Positions 61,131 to 64,000 of a stretch of DNA of 64,000 bases are shown piece by piece (positions within the stretch are counted from its first letter, which is position 1; the number at the start of each line of letters is the position of its first letter). The translations under genes were made by a program, and so were the position numbers. Source of the DNA: Polytrichum commune (taxonomy: Eukaryota; Streptophyta; Polytrichopsida; Polytrichales; Polytrichaceae); contig OX485803.1 in the NCBI GenBank assembly GCA_950295325.1, positions 21,638,001-21,702,000 on the forward strand, written 5' to 3'. The notes beneath the pieces were generated by a model. The model searched no databases, was not told where the DNA came from, and saw nothing but the letters and a program-made list of their open reading frames with translations.

Positions 61131-62047
61131 CTCTCTATAAAGTTAACACCCCCATTCCACATTTCAATGGAACTTTAAAGAATGTTCCAATTGGACAAGG
61201 TCCTTGGCCTCTAGACTCACCCATCAAAGTGTGTAGGAGTGTTAGCCCTAAAATTGGTAGTTGGCTTCATTTGGGGGAGGACACTCTATTCTTTGACGCC
61301 AATGCGTGTAGGTGGGCCCCCCTACACGCATGAATTGAAGCTTATACAAAGGATAGCAAAGTCATGGGGGTCATGTTTCGGCACTTCCCCCACTTCAGAG
61401 ACTAGCATGGATAGACCTAGCGAAACCCTTTGGGCTCCTTAGCAATCTGGCACACTACTTTAAAGGGCATGTCCAAGATTTCTGGATTGAGAACCCTAAG
61501 GCTATTGAGTGGTGATGGTAGCTTGTTGGGAGTTTGAGGCATGTTTCTAGGATTGTGAGTCAAGGAAACCAAGTTTGACTTTAAACCTCGTTTGTGGAGG
61601 TATCTCGTAGTGGGGCATATGCAATGTGCTCCACATCTGGTTTATTAAGGGAAATAGAACTAGCTTGTGTGTGACCTAACTAGTGGCATCACAAATTTAT
61701 AATTTGATACCCACTTGGCGGTTGCCATTCTTACAAAATGAGCCGCCTTGTAACCGAGTGTGGATTGGATTGTGACACACAACTACAATCACACTCTACC
61801 CCATTGACCCATTACTTTGCAATTTTAGCCACCCTTGGGGTGATTGTCCACACTCATGTGGTACCACTACATTGTTTGTGGCATCTAGTGTCACGTACAA
61901 TCTTTGCAAAGGGCCTAAACTAGATGCCCAGAGGTCTCAAAGTGTCATGTCTTCTAATTGCCATAATGATGTTATTTGTCAACATACGTAAGTTTTTTAG
62001 TGAGAATTTATTTACATTATGAACATTGGGATTTTCGAGATGATAGT
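61131..62047. other. Intergenic, with one long palindrome
   Basis: At 61302-61331 ATGCGTGTAGG and CCTACACGCAT flank a GC-rich centre, giving a 30-base palindrome with one mismatched pair. No gene is supported. Confidence 0.6.
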
Positions 62048-62170
62048 TTTGCATTTTAGTATGCAAGAGGAAGACATAATCGAGCTTACTAATGGCAAAT
62101 GTCATGTGTTTGCATTTTAGTATGCAAGAGGAAGACATTCTTGAGCATACTAATGCCAAGCGTCATTTGT
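62048..62170 (+). repeat. Tandem direct repeat, period 61 bp
   Basis: TTTGCATTTTAGTATGCAAG and AGGAAGACAT occur at 62048 and again at 62109, each followed by TACTAATG and CAAATGTCAT or CAAGCGTCAT. Confidence 0.9.
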
Positions 62171-63428
62171 CATGTATACTTTAGTCAACTTGGAGACCAT
62201 TGGTGTAACATAGGCATATACCTATGACATAGCACTATCGAACATACTCGTGCTAAGATATTGGTAAGCGCACTTGAGCGCCAAGTGTCATGCACTGACA
62301 CTATTGGTGAAGTTGTTGACAATTAATGTAACCTAGCATATGTCTCAAAATAAGGTAAGTGGCATTATTACACCTAATACCATAAACGTTATAGAGAGCT
62401 TCAAAGTTAAGATCCAAGGAACAAAGAGCATAGGCCATCACTTTTGAAACACTAAAATCCAAGACTAGAAAAGGATAACAATCACTAGATCAATCTCTTC
62501 TGCAGTCCAATACCTTAAACAACAATGGACCTCAACTTAGGGTGAGTTCCCATGTAGGCCACTCGCCCACCATATTCTAGTGTGAATAAGAACAAACCCA
62601 TCCAAATGTAGAGGGCATTTGGTGGGGTAGGCTTCGTATGTGCCAACTAGCTACACTCATCTTCTCAAATCTGGACCCCACGTCCTAACCTCTTCCTCCT
62701 AAAACTAATCTCCCAAAACTTTGGTGATCGACACTTGTAAGTTAAAAATTCTTTAGTGAATACATAAAAGTCTAGTGGCCGCCATGTCCATGACCCTCCA
62801 CATTCTAACATACCATCACAATGTGGTTGGATGGCAGCTCATGCTTAAGTACATGTGGACACCTCTGACCCACTATTTTCTAGAATCTAGCGGGCGAGCG
62901 GCCTACCTTAGAAGGCCGACGCTCCGCCACAAAGAATCACACAACTAGATACAAGTGCGAATGGAGAGAACCCCGAACACGCCGCAACAGTTGTGGTTGA
63001 TTCCGGTTCGTTACCCAGAATCACAAACCTACAGAACCGCCTTTCTGAATCAGTGGAAAACATCCTTTCAGACGTAGAGTGATGAGTTGCAACAATGGAG
63101 TTGCGTTCTAAAGATAGCCCACTGCTGGAATGGGGGCGGAGAAGCAGCCTTTGAATCGGAAGCAGCTTGCAGATTGATCATGAACCTGCACCTGGCCGCA
63201 GACAACGGAAGTGGCGAATTCCAATAAGATTGCATGGTAAATTCATGTGACGACTCATGAGCACTACTAACTTATTACTGAAAATTAGGATGCAGGTCAG
63301 CGTGCATGCGGGTGAGGCGTGTGGTGACTGCCTCACGTGCGCCCTCCCTCCGGCTGTCGTCGTCCCGCGCGCCTGCCTTCCCTGGTCCCGCCTTATTAGT
63401 ATGTATCACACCTTCCGAATCAATGAAC
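62171..63428. other. Intergenic, GC-richer towards its right end
   Basis: From 62880 to 63400 the sequence is markedly GC-richer (CGTGCGCCCTCCCTCCGG near 63338), which could be a promoter or first exon of an unseen gene, but I find no protein family. Confidence 0.45.
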
Positions 63429-63650
63429 GGGGAGAAAAGACCGCTAGTTACAGATGTACCGGTTGAGTTTGAGAAATAACTGGTTGAAGTTCAAGACTTC
63501 AGGAAAATCACCCATCACTCTCGAAGAATCGGTGGGATATACCTCAAATTAGTAAGGAGAAACCGAATGATCTCAACATGTAACCAGTTGGACTTGGGGA
63601 AAAAACACTAGGATATGACCGGTTATGCCCAAAAACCTCCCTGGACACTG
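63429..63650 (+). repeat. ACCGGTT dispersed repeat, copy 9
   Basis: GGGAGAAAAGACCGCTAGTT, then GTACCGGTTGAGTTTGAG and GATATGACCGGTTATGCCC, ending CCTCCCTGGACACTG. Confidence 0.9.
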
Positions 63651-63925
63651 CTCCGAACCTTCAAAGTGCACCTCACGCAGCTCCGGAGTTACTACCCAAT
63701 CAGAAAGACAACTTGAAGCATCATCAGCAGCAGCAGCAGCTCCTCGAGTTTCGAGTCAACTGCTTGCAAGCCAGCACGAGGCTCAGAAATTAGTGGAAGC
63801 CTCACTACTAAAATATTCATTCTACCTATTCATCCGCTCGCAATCCCAGTACCTAATCCACATGTGGGGCCACCCACCTAACTTACAGCCACACGCGTTC
63901 GAAAACCCTGGTTTCGAAACGGAGT
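63651..63925. other. Intergenic, with a CAG run
   Basis: CAGCAGCAGCAGCAGC at about 63726. No gene is supported. Confidence 0.5.
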
Positions 63926-64000
63926 TCGGTAGTAAGCCAAGGTGAAAGAATTTCGGCCTTGACATGCAGTGCCTAACTTCTAGGAGCTTGGTTTCACGTT
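63926..64000 (+). mobile_element. Left arm of a second 60705-family MITE, cut by window end
   Basis: TCGGTAGTAAGCCAAGG, TTTCGGCCTTGACATGC, CTAACTTCTAGGAGCTTGG and TTTCA follow the left arm at 60705-60770 in order. Confidence 0.65.

Noticed and set aside
63625-63945. 106-codon frame with an alanine run
   Set aside because: It is made from the end of a dispersed repeat, a CAG microsatellite and unrelated sequence.
1-64000. CRISPR arrays, rRNA or tRNA genes
   Set aside because: The direct repeats found are not spaced like CRISPR arrays, and I could not identify any rRNA or tRNA by eye. A tRNA could be missed without a covariance search.

Overview
The window looks like nuclear DNA of a land plant. 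It is AT-rich and gene-poor, with two recognisable genes whose coding exons sit far apart, GT-AG introns, and many small inverted-repeat transposons. A plastid-type LepA elongation factor with a serine-rich N-terminus points to a plant. The MpaB-type oxygenase and the piggyBac element make a seed-free plant (lycophyte, fern or moss) my preferred guess. That is inference from gene content, not a proven assignment.

Layout. Positions 1-678 (minus) hold the first 226 codons of chloroplast LepA/GUF1 (EF4), cut by the window edge. Positions 679-7980 are non-coding, with a GT-rich minisatellite and a diverged direct repeat. Positions 7981-15966 are a nest of transposons: a PIF/Harbinger-like outer element (TAA repeats), inside it a piggyBac element with matched ends and TTAA duplications (8768-15644), and inside the piggyBac transposase a 977-bp element flanked by TTA (13140-14116). 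The transposase is a pseudogene that still shows its three catalytic aspartates and its C-terminal Cys/His domain. Positions 15967-27440 hold dispersed repeats, two MITEs, a tandem duplication and one unassigned 244-codon open frame. Positions 27491-30070 (plus) are a four-exon gene for a 361-residue membrane-anchored MpaB/DUF2236 oxygenase. From 30071 to 64000 I find no convincing host gene, only a dense series of MITEs, fold-back elements, pogo-like elements, microsatellites and other repeats.

Repeats. The commonest family is a 200-300 bp unit studded with ACCGGTT motifs, with nine copies in the window, three of them in tandem at 32721-33531. Other families are pogo-like elements flanked by TA (37144-38634, 44995-45484, 45950 onward), a CCGCAGCC fold-back MITE (three copies), a MULE-like MITE with a 9-bp target duplication (47640-47997), an 856-bp near-complete palindrome (43311-44166), and an inverted-repeat element filled with a tandem array of small hairpins (59184-59497).

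The two host genes have no evident functional link: one acts in plastid translation, the other is probably an ER-bound haem oxygenase of unknown substrate. The main interest lies in the nested transposons, the piggyBac element in a plant-like genome, and the unusual inverted-repeat structures. All splice sites and domain names come from reading the sequence by eye; no database was searched.
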